From assembly GCA_030734395.1 (NCBI GenBank), contig JAUZTG010000048.1:1054001-1118000 (forward strand): 64,000 nt of DNA. Direction: 5' to 3'. This document shows positions 42,833 to 54,437 of the stretch, in pieces. A program made the translations under genes and the position numbers. Source of the DNA: Sarocladium kiliense. Its lineage: Eukaryota; Ascomycota; Sordariomycetes; Hypocreales; Sarocladiaceae. Each line of letters opens with the position of its first letter. The stretch's first letter is position 1. Below the pieces are notes generated by a model. That model had not been told where the DNA came from. It made no database searches and worked only from the letters and a program-made list of their open reading frames with translations.

Positions 42833-45635
42833 TATGGCGGTTTCGTCTGAGGGTCGTAGACGGATGAAGTGTTGTTGAGGAAGACTTGGAGCAGAAAGCT
42901 CCTGAAGGGGTCAACAGGTGGTCGGGGTTCAGTATGCTGAAGACATTCGTGGTCGGCGAGAGGGTTAACGTTGAGGAATGTAAAGGGGGTCTGACGTCTA
43001 TCTGAAAGGGTGCCGAGCCAAGCAAAGGGCAAGAAATCTAATAAGACAGACAAAGAAAACCGAAATGCCTGACAATAGCAAAGGAAAAGCAAGAGAGTGG
43101 TGAAGGGTAGGGAGATGGCGGAGAGTCCACGTTGCTGTGATAGAGACGTGGTGAGAAAGAGAGAAGCGTGACGCGACAGCAAGGCAAGTTTGGGGAATGG
43201 GACGCTGGTGACGATGCCGCCAGGCAGAATTGGAACACAGTGACATGGACAGGAGCTTCGGTTGACGCTAGAAGCATGTGCCAGCAGTTCCCTGATTTGG
43301 GCCGGGTCTGTGGCTGATACCCTGTAGTGGCTGGTGTCGAGACTGGGATATGGCTCTGAGAGAGGGCCTTCTCACAGGCAGCTTCCAGAGTTTCATGGCT
43401 CTTCTCCAGGGAATTTCCAACGAGGAATCTGGCACCTCATGCACATGCATCTTGAAGCATCTTGAGACATCCCAGGATGATTATAGACCGAGAAGTGAGT
43501 GACTGGTCAATGTAAAAATTGGCAGTGGCTCATGTGTTCGCCGTGACACACGGGGCTCTTTTGAGGTTTCCTGCCTCTCGGTTTCCTCTCATACTGATGA
43601 TCTCGGCATCGCGTCACCAGGTATTTCGTGACCAGGAACTACGACAAGAAAGCATTGATGGCTTCGAGTGTTGAACGCATAGACTTACGCCAGAACCTTC
43701 CCTTGTGCTGTTACGTGACCCTCCTGCTCCGCACCCTTTCCGAATGTGACAAACAAAGGGTCGCCGGAATGTCTACTCCTGCATCTATCGCCATGGCCCC
43801 GGCCTTTAGAGCTTCGGAGCTGAAGCGTGGCGTCTTTCTCCTCCGGGCGCTCCTGTTGGTCTGAGCGAGTCATGGCCTTTGGTGGGATGGAAGTGTTCAG
43901 TAAGCCCTCAGGTTCTGTTCGGGGTCCAGGCTGGGGCGATCGCAGCTGCCAGCATCAATCTCGACATGACCGCGATGTCATCAGGCCGTTGTTATCGCAT
44001 TGCTTATTTGGACGCCTGATACGGCGAACTGGGAACGGATTAGTTGGTCAAGTAAACGAACAACATCGGTCAGCTACAGTGGAGCGAGTACATGGCTATG
44101 GAGCAATGTATCAACGCTCAGCTACACGGTTCCTGTCTGGGCCATTGGAGCGAGGTCGGTTACGTTGTGGCTGATGACCTCAAATGATACACCGAGGATA
44201 GGCAACAACTGGGGAGCCTTGTAGCCTAGCAGCCACAGATGATTCGGATGCACTTATGAGGCGTGAATGCGTGTGCGCCTTTGTGATGGTGTGAGAGGTG
44301 CGCAGGTGACTCCGTGTGGGAGAGGAGGCAACAACTTGACGCAAGGGGTGCATGTTCAAGAGCCTGGACCCGTCCCGAGATGGTGGCGCTTCAAGAACGA
44401 CATCATCAGGAACCAACATCATACAGTGTGTTGACGGGCGCTTCGCACTTAGTCACGGGAGTAAAAGCCTCCCTTGGTGGCACGGCATCGATCGGCTGGC
44501 TGGCTGATGGGCACTAGCTCTGCGACGATGGAGGAATGGCGATCAAGGAGGGAGGCAATTAGTTTGAAGCGATCGACGACGGCCTGGAGGGCATGATTCT
44601 GCAAAAGGCTCCGGGGAAGCGGAGGAGAGGCGACGATCTGAGCAGAAAGTAGCCTGGGCTGTTCGCACGATGAAGAGTTGGCTGCTGTGCCATGACAATG
44701 CTTGTACGCTAGGCTGCGCTTAATTGACTTGGATGCCAGCGCTGCACATGCTAGCAACAAACGGCGTTGGTGACAGCACGACGTAGGCTGGCGCTTGCTT
44801 GACTTCCCCGGATAGAGGAGGGCCAAGGAGGATGTACAGGCCCAGCGTCCTGGGCTCTCAATTGCACATCACTTCCGTTTCCTGTGGTCTGGGATCGATT
44901 GAAAGCCCCTCCTCCTCGCATATGGACGGGAAAAGAAACAATGATGATCGTATAAGCCGTGTTTCTGACTGTGACAGAATGTCTGACGTGGGCCATCGAG
45001 GTGCTGACCCGATTGAGACAAGGTGTTAAATATACTCGCAAGGACCTGCTCCACGTTGATGAGGTGGTCTATTTCTATTTCTCTAAAGGAACCACTGCAT
45101 TGGAGCAGGGCATTGGCTGCCCAAGTAGAAAAAGAGTTTGGACGACGCCGGGACCAGGGACGCTTCGGTGGGTGGCTGACGAGCGATGGCGGAGCGGACC
45201 AGAGGTGCTCATGTGACTGGTGACGGGGAAGTTTGTTGGATTTGGCAAGGTGAGGTATGTGATGTGAGGGGAAGCGCTTTCTGGGGAGGAGAGGAGCGCC
45301 GGGGGAGGGATCCGGAATGCTGCAGTAGAGTCAGTTGAATGGATTGGAAAGCCTGTTGGGGGAGGGGGGGAGGATGGATTGATAGTTTGGTTTTGGTGGA
45401 TGGATGCAGTGTAGCGCAGTCAGGGTGTGATAGTGATGATGGTGTGCAGGTCACCAGTGGAAGCCGGATTGCTGGCAGGGGATCGCTGATACAGTGTGCA
45501 GGACGGAGCACGGAGTGAACAATCAGCCAGTTTACGCTATGCAGCTCGTTATTGGTGATGGTGGTGAGGAGAAGCGAGTGACTCCCTCCGACAGAGATGC
45601 TAACCTCCTTGGCTCTGGTCCGTGTCCACGTCCAT

Positions 45636-45665
45636 GTGTCGTGTCGTATCGTGTCGTGTGTCGTG
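45636..45665. repeat. GTGTC pentanucleotide tandem repeat
   Basis: Five to six imperfect GTGTC/GTATC units, about 400 bp upstream of the Ser/Arg-rich gene and just before its TATA-like box. Confidence 0.75.
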
Positions 45666-45706
45666 CCGCGGTGCATTGACGCCTGGCGCTGACTCCCGTC
45701 CCTACG

Positions 45707-45714
45707 TATTTAAA
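45707..45714 (+). promoter_or_regulatory. TATA-like box for the Ser/Arg-rich gene
   Basis: TATTTAAA followed by a long C/T-rich leader, which is a typical fungal core promoter. The next ATG in a good frame is at 46058, implying a 5' UTR of about 300 nt. Confidence 0.5.
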
Positions 45715-46057
45715 CATCTGCCACCATCCCGGCAAAGTCCACCCCAAGCCCCTGTTCCAGATCCAAGCTTTCTCCCTTGATTCCTAATAATCTATTTCTT
45801 TTCCAAGTTCTTGTGTTTTCTTTCTTATTCCTCTGCCAACCGTCGCTCTCCTAATAAATACCACCACCACTGCCCAAGGGGCTTCCTGATGATTCCCAAC
45901 CAACCACAGCCTGGATCACCGTGCCCAACTTGACCCTCCAAGCCGAACCACCTCTCTTGATATAGCTGCTCCTGGCTGAGCCTCCGTCTCTCGTGTCTAC
46001 TTCTTTCGACTGCTGGAACAGCTCACGAACCTGTTGCCAACACCACAATATCGAATC

Positions 46058-46546
46058 ATGACCAACACCATGACCAGCACACCTTTCCTCCACCGGGAGC
46101 CTTCAAGGCACGCCCACGCCGACGATGCCGACAATTCAAGAGGTCGTTCTCGGGTCCGAACACTGTCCCGGGCCAGCGTCGGCAAGTCTGTTCGCCCCGA
46201 TGAGTCTAGCACGCTCCGCGGCCGGTCTCGACGACGAGCAGCCTCTCCAGTTGGCCTCGCATCCCGCAACTCCAGCCCGTCTCTCGGGAGCATTCTATAC
46301 TACAAACTCAAAGAGTCGTCCCGCCGAGAGCACTGCCCATCGCGGCCAGCCAGCTCTTCTTCCACCAGGCGGCAGAACTCTCCTCGTCGACGTCACCAAC
46401 GCACTAGAAGCCACAGCCGGAACGCAGCCGTCGAAGCGATGATGCTTGAGACGCAGCAACAGCAGTCGTCCAGCCTGAGAAATGAGATCCTCCAAGAGGA
46501 GGCTAAGGGTCTGGACTCGAATCCTGCGGAACCACAGCAATCTTGA
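46058..46546 (+). CDS. Hypothetical Ser/Arg-rich protein, 162 residues
   Basis: Single-exon frame from the first ATG. I recognize no domain. The middle is Ser/Arg-rich with repeated RSR, SRA and RRR clusters; a basic stretch RRRHQRTRSHSR follows, then a Gln-rich, probably helical C-terminus (MMLETQQQQSSSLRNEILQ). No signal peptide or membrane segment. Upstream a TATA-like box and pyrimidine-rich leader support real transcription. The composition suggests a nuclear or RNA-associated, heavily phosphorylated protein, or a substrate of SR kinases, but that is a guess. It is on the same strand as the PPR gene downstream. Confidence 0.55.
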   Translation: MTNTMTSTPFLHREPSRHAHADDADNSRGRSRVRTLSRASVGKSVRPDESSTLRGRSRRRAASPVGLASRNSSPSLGSILYYKLKESSRREHCPSRPASSSSTRRQNSPRRRHQRTRSHSRNAAVEAMMLETQQQQSSSLRNEILQEEAKGLDSNPAEPQQS

Positions 46547-47513
46547 ACAACCAATACCAGCGACGAAGAAGGGTTAAGACGATCCGGTATTAGCGAGGAT
46601 CCGGAACATGTGTAGTAGGAGATACCCTCATCATGTCTATGGATCAAGAAGATCCCACGAGGGAACAAAATTTGTACACACCAAAACCAGCGGCAGCATT
46701 GTATGGATACGGATAACAGCCAGTTCTTTTGCCCTTTTCTATCTTACTCCTATCGGGCTTTCATTTGTAATACGCTGGGCATGGACAGTCAACGGGACGG
46801 CGCTTTGCTTTCGGGGTCGTCAAAGAACGACCCAAGACCTGTTGTTTCGTGATTCTGCTCGACGCAGATCCTAAATTTGGTAGCAATACGGCATTGGCTC
46901 TCAGAATAGTCAATAAAACTACCCTTCTTTGGAAACAATCCACGAATATCTGTGAAGCTAGTGCCATGAATCATCACGTATGAAGCGCCGAGGATGGTGG
47001 TGACAGCACAACCTGACCACCTGGCTGCTGCTCAACTGCTATGTCATCTACTGTGTAAAGCATGTCCCCTTGGGAATATCTTCTTCCAACTTCATGCAGG
47101 TCGCCAAAAGCACAGGGACAAATAAAAAGAATGCAACCAGAGACAAAGTACAGCAGACAAATTGATCCCTTCACGGGGCACTCGCGAGGGTAGGTAGGTG
47201 GGTCCGCTTCAGTAGGGGTGGCGCCATGAAGGTCGACGACGCGGATCGGGAAAAAAAGACCAGCTTCGCCTTGCCGAATTCTCGGACCTCCAACAACTAG
47301 ACCTCACGAACCATCCGTCCTCACGCATCCACCTCCTCTCTGTATAACATTCCTAGGTGTTCTCTTTCTTTTGTTTTACCATATCAGCGGCTCCCTGCGC
47401 CTTTCCTTCTATTCGCGACCTCTCGACCGATTAGATCCTCGATCCTCCCTCCCTAATGTCCCCTTCGACGCCATAACTGGATCTTTTCCTTGCCCCATGT
47501 TCGACTCGGCTCC
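46547..47513. other. Spacer upstream of the PPR gene
   Basis: About 1 kb: the 3' flank of the Ser/Arg-rich gene and the PPR promoter. The last 150 nt are C/T-rich leader sequence. No other gene seen. Confidence 0.5.
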
Positions 47514-50500
47514 ATGCTCGAACGAACAGTCGCAAGCCTGGAATCATGCAAACTCCAGAGAATCCTTCCACAAGCCTCGGCTCAGGTCCAGAAGTCACAT
47601 CATAAATTGCGGACCGGCTTTTGGCAACATGGCGCCTTGGCCATCGAGCTCTCCCACAGCTGGCCTGCCATCGTTGAAGAACGGCAGCGGGAGCGGAAGA
47701 AGGGACCACGATCAAGTGAGGCTGTCTCCAAGCCGATCGAGAGCGAATTGCAAGCATCAGCGTTCCGACTCGACTTTCTGTACCCGAATGTACAACCCGA
47801 CAAAGCAAGACGAGGCCGTCTGAGCACGAAGAAGGATGCCAAAGCCGGAACCGAGAGGGAAAGGCGGCGCACGTACGGTACTGCCTCAGACGGACCTGCT
47901 GAGGTCCCCAGGAACGACCACAGCGGCCTCAGCCCCGGTGCCGAGTCGCTGGAGGGTCAGACTGAGGCTGACCAAAAGCACACGGACAGCTTCAAGGGAA
48001 ATATCGAGTCACTTCGGCAGTCGATCAGCATCGAAGACGGTTCGGGAAGCAAGACTCAAGGTCCGACGGCAGCCGATGACGTACATGAAGCCATGTCCCC
48101 CACAGCATTACAAGTCGAAGACGAACATTCCACACAACCAACCCCGAACGGCAACAGCTCCGCTGAGATAACGTCCAATATGAGGACATCCAACAAGGCT
48201 GGGCTTGACGAACTGTTGACGCTTGAAGATCCTCGAGGAACGAGACATTTGGACGTCTACGATGCCTATGCACGGCTAGATCCTGATGATCGGAGGTCTT
48301 ACCGGGCAAGAGTGATGGTGGCTCTTACAAAGTCTCGCAACATCGTTGCACGCAATAGATCTGAGGCGCTTGTCCGTCAAATCACCGAAGAAGAGTGGAC
48401 AGATGACGTTCTCGCGGCAATCGTTCAAATCTTCATGAACAGGAATGAACGGTCTGTGGCTATACATTATTTCAAGAGAGGGGCACAAAATCTCGGTCTG
48501 TCTGGTGGTTTTGGCCCGCTGATTGTCGACATGGTCAAGACTCGATTTTGGCCAGGAGCTCTGAAGATATGGCAGATATGGTACGAGACTCAGACGAGAA
48601 AGGGCTCGAGCGAATCTGCCGTGGGCGTGCTACAGACCCTTTCTAGTCTGGATAAAGCTCTCCCAGGTCTCTATTTCAACTTCGAGCAATATTTAGCCAC
48701 CGATCGCGATCATGAGCTTGAGATTAACACTCTCAAGTCGACCAACCCAGCAATTACCGTGTTTCGTCAATACTTTGCAGAACTGGCTTTGGACAGGTCC
48801 TCGCCAAAACGAGCCGAGGTTTTGCTTGCCTTTTACCAGTCTTCCGGGCTTTACAACCGATATCTTGAAGCAATGACCCTCAAATGGGTCAGGAGAGAAA
48901 TTGACAGGGAAACTGCAGGCCAGCTTTGCAAGATCTATGAGAACTATCGTCAGCTGGACGAGTTCAAGCCTAGCGAGGCTTTATTGCAAGGGATGTTCGA
49001 GATTTACTACCCGCATCGGTTCGATGAGCTCAACGCACTACATGATGACTGGTGCCGTGTCTGGGGAGAGCTTTCGGCAACTGCGTTCAACAAGTATCTC
49101 AAGCTTCACGCTAAGCTGGGCAATGTAGCTGCGACACGAGAGCTCATTGAGCGCTACTCCAAGGCGCACCCGTCCATGGACAAGCAGAAGGGAGCTCTCA
49201 GGCTCATGGCGGTGTATGCTCGGCAAGGCGATGTCAAGGCCGTTCGATATATCATGAAGTCGATCTCCGAGGATGGCGCCCAACACTTCGATCGTACGAT
49301 CCATCGCAATCTGCTCATGGCTTGTGCCAAAGCTGGGGAACACGAAGAAGCCCTTGCCTGCTTCAATCGAATGGGCGAGCGAGGTCTCTTGGATTCCCCT
49401 GATTATGCTCAGATGATGCACATGCGTTCAAGAATTGGCGACCTGGATGGAACGTTGCGCTACGCTGCACTTGCGCAAGAGAACAACGTTGACATCACGC
49501 CAGGAATGGTACTTGCAATGGTTATCGCTTTCATTGGCAATGACAGGCTGAAAGATGCCGAGAGGGTCGTGGTTGAGATGGCGGACCGTGGGATTACGAG
49601 TACGACAATCTGGAACGAGCTCATCAAGGCGAATGGCATTCTTGGCAACCTGCCACGCTGCTACGGAATTCTGACCGTTATGAAGCAACGCAATGTTGAG
49701 TACTTGCCGAGCACTTACGAAGCAACCTTGGCGGCTATGATCCGGTACGGGCAGATTGCAGCTGCTACTGCTCTTCTTGAGGATGCCGCAAAGCATCACA
49801 TATTCTCACCAACTGGCGAGCACTACGCCATGGTGATGGTTGGTGCGGTACGACAAGGAGACTACGGTGCGTTGCCCGGCCTTGCAAAGAAGATGCGCGC
49901 ATTCTCCAAGAGTCCCTCATTCGCTTCTCAAGTGGCCTTGCTCGCTGCTGCTGTTCGCACCGATAAATCTCCTCAGAAAGCGAAGGCTGTGGCCCTGAAC
50001 ATTATCGAGTCCTTGCAAGTACTCACCGCCCGAAGACAGAAATTTGTCACTTCGCAAAAGGTGGAACAGGCCATGGCAAGCATTTCAGGCGGAGACCGTA
50101 CCTCTACACCCGGATCCGCTCCAGAATCAGAATCCAACCGTGACGTTCTCGATGTATCGCCAGAGGGCTTTCGCCAGGCGACTATGAAGATTGGACACGC
50201 CGTTGCGCTAATTATCGAGCTGCGTGATAAGTTGACCGTTGAAGAACTCATCAGCAAGTTCCTGGAGCTCCAACCCCAGAAGCCAGGAGAACCATTGCCA
50301 GAGAAGCTCATGTCGAGTCTGATGCGGGCCTTCTATCTTGATGACGACAATCGTCGGGTCCTTGATTTCTGGCAGAAGTACTGGATTCAAGTCTTGGACT
50401 GCTGGGTTGACCGAGACACTGGGCTTGCCAGACCCAACAAACAGTACGCCTTGGTCTATCTGATCGACATCGTGACGAGAAGTCTTCAGAACCTTCAGGA

Positions 50501-51410
50501 TGGTGAGGAGCTTGGCAAGTTGGTCATGCGCGTCTACGCTGCTGGATTCAAGATGCACAGCAACAACTGGAACACTGTGGTCAAGGCTTTGGCCGAACTG
50601 GGCCACATCGAATCAGCCATGAGTTGGTGCGAGATTATGCTCATGCCACATTGGCGTGGCTGGCAGAGGTTTCCCGACCCAAATGTGCACACTCCCGAGA
50701 CCAACAGGTTCATCAGGGCGATCAACAGGGCCAATCTTGATCATCATTTCACCCGTCCACATCAGGATACCATGCTTCTGCTCCGAGAGAAGTACATGGA
50801 GCTTCGGAAATTGGCCGCTTGGTCTCAAGACAAGGCAGTGCTGCTAGGGGCGATTGAGAACGGTAACCCCAGGCTCGTTTATGCGCTCGGGAAGACGCCG
50901 CCGGGATTCCGGCGTAAGGAGATCAAGTGGATGTTTGGTCGCGGCACATCTTACGAGAACCGCCTTGATGAGTTCATTGAGAAGCTCACGGCTGAGGAGG
51001 TGAATGCTATGATTTCGGCTAGTAAGCAGCTATCTCGCGCCAAAAGCTTCACCAACCCTAAGAAACTTCTGAAGGTGTTGAGTGAAGCTATGGCTCGCAT
51101 TGCTCCCGATCAATCACAAGCTGAGAGGGCGGATCTCATGAAGGCTCTGCTGGAGCCTTTCCCTGAGCAGGCCGAAGACGATAGCGATGAGATCACGAAG
51201 TATACTACGACAGAACCTTTGGAGCCGTGGGACCAAAACATGCTCGAGGAGAAGGTACGGAAGAAGCTGGAGGCAGACAGGCAGCAAGGAGATGCAGTTA
51301 TGGCGCTGCGGATGGAGAGATGGAGAGAGAGGACTTGGAAGAGGGATAGGTGGACGAGGTGGGGTGATCAGTGGGCTGGCTGGGGAGACCAGATGAATGC
51401 TCGTCCATAA
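47514..51410 (+). CDS. Large mitochondrial pentatricopeptide repeat (PPR) protein
   Basis: Intronless gene of 1298 residues starting at the first ATG (47514). The N-terminus (MLERTVASLESCKLQRILPQ) is basic and hydroxylated, fitting a mitochondrial presequence, and its MLERT start resembles CYA-5-like proteins of Sordariomycetes. Residues 90-220 are low-complexity. Helical repeats run through about residues 260-1050; clear PPR-like units lie near 520-770, such as AFNKYLKLHAKLGNVAATRE, NLLMACAKAGEHEEALACF and TYEATLAAMIRYGQIAAATA. The C-terminus is rich in Arg and Trp. The likely role is binding a mitochondrial mRNA to promote its processing or translation; the CYA-5 homolog acts on COX1 mRNA. 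That specific target is inferred, not shown. Confidence 0.9.
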   Translation: MLERTVASLESCKLQRILPQASAQVQKSHHKLRTGFWQHGALAIELSHSWPAIVEERQRERKKGPRSSEAVSKPIESELQASAFRLDFLYPNVQPDKARRGRLSTKKDAKAGTERERRRTYGTASDGPAEVPRNDHSGLSPGAESLEGQTEADQKHTDSFKGNIESLRQSISIEDGSGSKTQGPTAADDVHEAMSPTALQVEDEHSTQPTPNGNSSAEITSNMRTSNKAGLDELLTLEDPRGTRHLDVYDAYARLDPDDRRSYRARVMVALTKSRNIVARNRSEALVRQITEEEWTDDVLAAIVQIFMNRNERSVAIHYFKRGAQNLGLSGGFGPLIVDMVKTRFWPGALKIWQIWYETQTRKGSSESAVGVLQTLSSLDKALPGLYFNFEQYLATDRDHELEINTLKSTNPAITVFRQYFAELALDRSSPKRAEVLLAFYQSSGLYNRYLEAMTLKWVRREIDRETAGQLCKIYENYRQLDEFKPSEALLQGMFEIYYPHRFDELNALHDDWCRVWGELSATAFNKYLKLHAKLGNVAATRELIERYSKAHPSMDKQKGALRLMAVYARQGDVKAVRYIMKSISEDGAQHFDRTIHRNLLMACAKAGEHEEALACFNRMGERGLLDSPDYAQMMHMRSRIGDLDGTLRYAALAQENNVDITPGMVLAMVIAFIGNDRLKDAERVVVEMADRGITSTTIWNELIKANGILGNLPRCYGILTVMKQRNVEYLPSTYEATLAAMIRYGQIAAATALLEDAAKHHIFSPTGEHYAMVMVGAVRQGDYGALPGLAKKMRAFSKSPSFASQVALLAAAVRTDKSPQKAKAVALNIIESLQVLTARRQKFVTSQKVEQAMASISGGDRTSTPGSAPESESNRDVLDVSPEGFRQATMKIGHAVALIIELRDKLTVEELISKFLELQPQKPGEPLPEKLMSSLMRAFYLDDDNRRVLDFWQKYWIQVLDCWVDRDTGLARPNKQYALVYLIDIVTRSLQNLQDGEELGKLVMRVYAAGFKMHSNNWNTVVKALAELGHIESAMSWCEIMLMPHWRGWQRFPDPNVHTPETNRFIRAINRANLDHHFTRPHQDTMLLLREKYMELRKLAAWSQDKAVLLGAIENGNPRLVYALGKTPPGFRRKEIKWMFGRGTSYENRLDEFIEKLTAEEVNAMISASKQLSRAKSFTNPKKLLKVLSEAMARIAPDQSQAERADLMKALLEPFPEQAEDDSDEITKYTTTEPLEPWDQNMLEEKVRKKLEADRQQGDAVMALRMERWRERTWKRDRWTRWGDQWAGWGDQMNARP

Positions 51411-51981
51411 GCGAGTCGTCCACTGGGGGACGCGTTCAGTAGATTATTGTATACTCCTCTCTGTGAAGGGAAACCCATGTACATCTGTAATATATTTCTG
51501 AGATACCTACGAATGATGTACATATCGCAACTTGTCACTCCGAAACGTTCGGGGCTCATGTCATTTGAAGTGAGGATTCGGACTGAAGCGATGTAGCCTT
51601 TCTGTTAAGATTGAGCAGGACGCCAGCCTGAGGTAGTGACATACTACCATGATGTCCTCGAAAGAGGATAATGTCAACCTTGTGTCCAATATAAAGTAAA
51701 TACATAATTGACAAAGCAGACAATTTGGCTCCATCGCCTCCTAGGCGGGTGATTAGGAAAAAGTATACCAAGAAACATAGCACCTGAGCTCCAAGATGAC
51801 CGTCCTTTGTGAAGTCCAAATGTTAAAGAGAGAGTCCTAGTTCGGGGACTCGATAGGGGATATCATTGTGTTTGTAACGCCTGTCTGACTCCAGGGACGA
51901 CAAAAAGCAGAAGAAAAAGGGGGTAGTTGTGGAAAGGAGTTCGTGGGGTATCCCCGGCTCAAAGCTCCGTCTTGATACTGG
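51411..51981. other. Convergent 3' region of PPR and Atos genes
   Basis: A 571-nt spacer between stops of convergent genes, expected to hold both 3' UTRs. Nothing else recognized. Confidence 0.5.
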
Positions 51982-54437
51982 TTATTGTTCCTCCTCGGGG
52001 TCCTGAGATTCAGATGGCCGCTCTACGCCAAGCGAACGCAAACGCTGTGAGAGCAAGCCCTCTGCCCCGCCAGAAGAGCCAATTGCGAAGGAAGTAAAGG
52101 CATTGCCGCCGTAGCCAAGGTCACCTTTGTGGAGCTTTTCGTATCTAGCAGGGCCATGTTCCCACAGACCAAGCCCCTGGGCGCCGTTGGAGTCCTTCGT
52201 GGAGGGTCTGCTGGACGTTGATGTTGGCGACCGAAGAGCGGCGGTAATGCCGGTCGTGGCCGTGGCGTCGCTGTTGTCGCTCTCCGCGCCGCCTCGGGAT
52301 GGTAGCCGGAATGGGATGGGGTCAACCGGAAGAGTGTTACCGCTGGCGGAGCCTGTAGATGCAGCACGAGGGAGGGATACGGGAGCTGGAGGGTAAACTC
52401 CGTCAACAGCGTCGAACGCCTGATATGAAGGACCGAAGGAGAAGCCGGAGCTGCGTCTTCGATATGCTTTATCGGCGGCGAGCATGGCTCCAGGGCCTGT
52501 AACATGTGACAATGGCGGATGCATGACCCTGATGGGTTTGTAAGGAGTGAAACGTGGCTCTGGCCAGGTTGTCTCGTTCCGGAGCTTTTCCTTTCCATCG
52601 GGGACCCGATTGGCGAAGACGATTCGGATGCTTTTGTAGAGGAAGTAGCGGCCTTTAGCAGGGCAGCAGATATGAAGATGGACGAGGTAGCGTAGGATAG
52701 GTCGATCTTGGGCGTCAAGCGGTGAGGACGCGGGGATGCCCTCGATGATGGGTCCTGCTGAATAACTTCGTTGCCGTATAAATGTCTTCGTGCCAGGCTC
52801 CATACCAGCCAGATCGTAAGGTACGAGGAAGAGTTTGACTGCCGTTTTGTTTTGGTTCTTGACGATGATTTGGACCTGACCCTTCTCCGGAATACGATAG
52901 CTTCCGCCGGGAGGAGCTTTTGGGGAACTTGGTCGCCGGCTAGATCGTGATGCTCTACGCCCATCGCCTTCCGCATTGTCTTGGTCTGCCATCACGGTGT
53001 CCATGTCGCCTTCTCCAGTAGTCTTCTCCGCATATCGGCTCTGTGCTTTCCGTCTTGAACGCGAGCCATCTGTGGCATTAGACAGTCCATTTTCCAGGTC
53101 GATCTGTCCAACATAAGGACTCGGACCATCTTCCGCTCGTTGGCGGCCGTGTGCTGTAGTGCTATAACTATAGTATACGGCGGGGAATGGAAGCGTAACA
53201 TGAGGAGGGCATCGAAGGCTAGATTTGCACTTCCCCATGCCCAAGACACCGATCTGCGCAAGAAAATCGAGAGGCTTCGAAGGGTTGGTAGACATTCGCC
53301 CGCGGAGGATACTCTCCTCATAGGAGCCGACCATCGAAGCATGGTGAAGAGGTGACGAGTCCGATCCAAATGACTGTCGTCTTGATCGCAGGAATGCAGG
53401 CGTCTGTGGTGACGAGCTCAAGTGACTAAGATTCGGTGTCCCTGTCAACGAACGTCTTGGCTGATGTGCCTGATAAGGCAATGACCCTTCTCGACGATGC
53501 AAGGGAACTCGTGGCGGTAATGGTGATCTGATGGAGGGTGAAGCGAATGGCGAGGAGTTGGCAGAGTTGAGAGTATGGCGGTGTTGTAGGAGATGATCGA
53601 GTCCATCAAGAGAAGCAGAGAAATCCAGCTCTTCGTTGCTTTCTGACTGAACCAGAGGGCTTGTTGGGGGCTTGTAGACGAAGCTTGAGGATACGGACGA
53701 GGACAAAGATGACGCTGGCTTGAAAGAGTTGGCCTCCTGGAAGCTCCGCCGGTGGTCGAAGTTGAACGGTGTATAGTTTCGGGGAGGTGAAGCAGACAGC
53801 CAGTGATCAGCTCTCTCGAGTCGTTTAGTCTCAGACCGCTGAGGGCGAGGGCTGTCAAGTCGTCTGTCTTCAGAGGAATCATCGTGGGTGAAGTCGCCGC
53901 TATGTAGGGCAGAGCCTGGTCTCTCGATGTTGAGGCCGTCTCGCAAGCGTTGGTCGATGATTTGCGGCGAAGTACTGTTTTTCTCTGGCGTAATCTGAGC
54001 GGCTGGCAGGAGACTCGCGGAGGATGAAGCGGAAGATGTTCGCTCCAGGATGGGGCTGTCCAGGAGAGTGCTGGACTGCAAGAAAGACTCCACCTGAGTA
54101 AAGTGTTAGTATGGATCTCATTGTTCGAGTCTTCGTCCCATGAATCTGAACCTACTCGTCGATTCGTTATCCAAGGCGGGCTCTGCACCCTCTTTAGTCT
54201 CTCAATCAAATCAGACCGGTCCGATGAGGGTGTCTCTGGAGCATCCGCCCTGTTCGGCGATCGGGACGGAGGAGTCTGTCTGGGCGGACTATCCGGCACA
54301 GGACCCTCACACAGTTCCGTGCGAAGGCTCTCCTCGGAGAGTCGTCTCAGTCGAGTGGCAGCATGGCCTAAATCAAGGGTCTGGATTGCGTCGGGTGATT
54401 GACGGTCATTGTCGAGGTCAGCTTGAAAGATGGGCAT
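51982..54437 (-). CDS. Atos-like (FAM214-type) domain protein
   Basis: Nuclear-type protein with an Atos-like conserved domain followed by the fungal domain annotated as chromosome segregation during meiosis. Exons 54437-54156 and 54093-51982 give 797 residues; the intron is 62 nt with donor GTAGGT and acceptor CTCAG. The first 300 residues are Ser/Pro-rich. The Atos domain is marked by VGSYEESILRGRMSTNPSKP and FLAQIGVLGMGKCKSSLRCP, then VTLPFPAVYYSY. The second domain begins IPEKGQVQIIVKNQNKTAVK and includes YLVHLHICCPAKGRYFLYKS. In animals and yeasts these proteins are linked to transcription control and meiosis; the fungal role is not well established. The C-terminus is Ser/Thr-rich and ends in an acidic EEEQ. 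Confidence 0.87.

Larger units (their letters stand above)
42833..46057. other. Long intergenic region, no gene supported
   Basis: About 3.2 kb between divergent genes. The left side is the PI4-kinase promoter. The right side carries a TATTTAAA box (45707-45714), a pyrimidine-rich leader near 45740-45840 and a GTGTC tandem repeat (45636-45665). Frames between 43.6 and 45.7 kb have no domain signatures. Confidence 0.45.

Noticed and set aside
44449..44826. 125-codon minus-strand frame
   Set aside because: No recognizable domain, no promoter signal, and low-complexity composition typical of chance frames in GC-balanced DNA.
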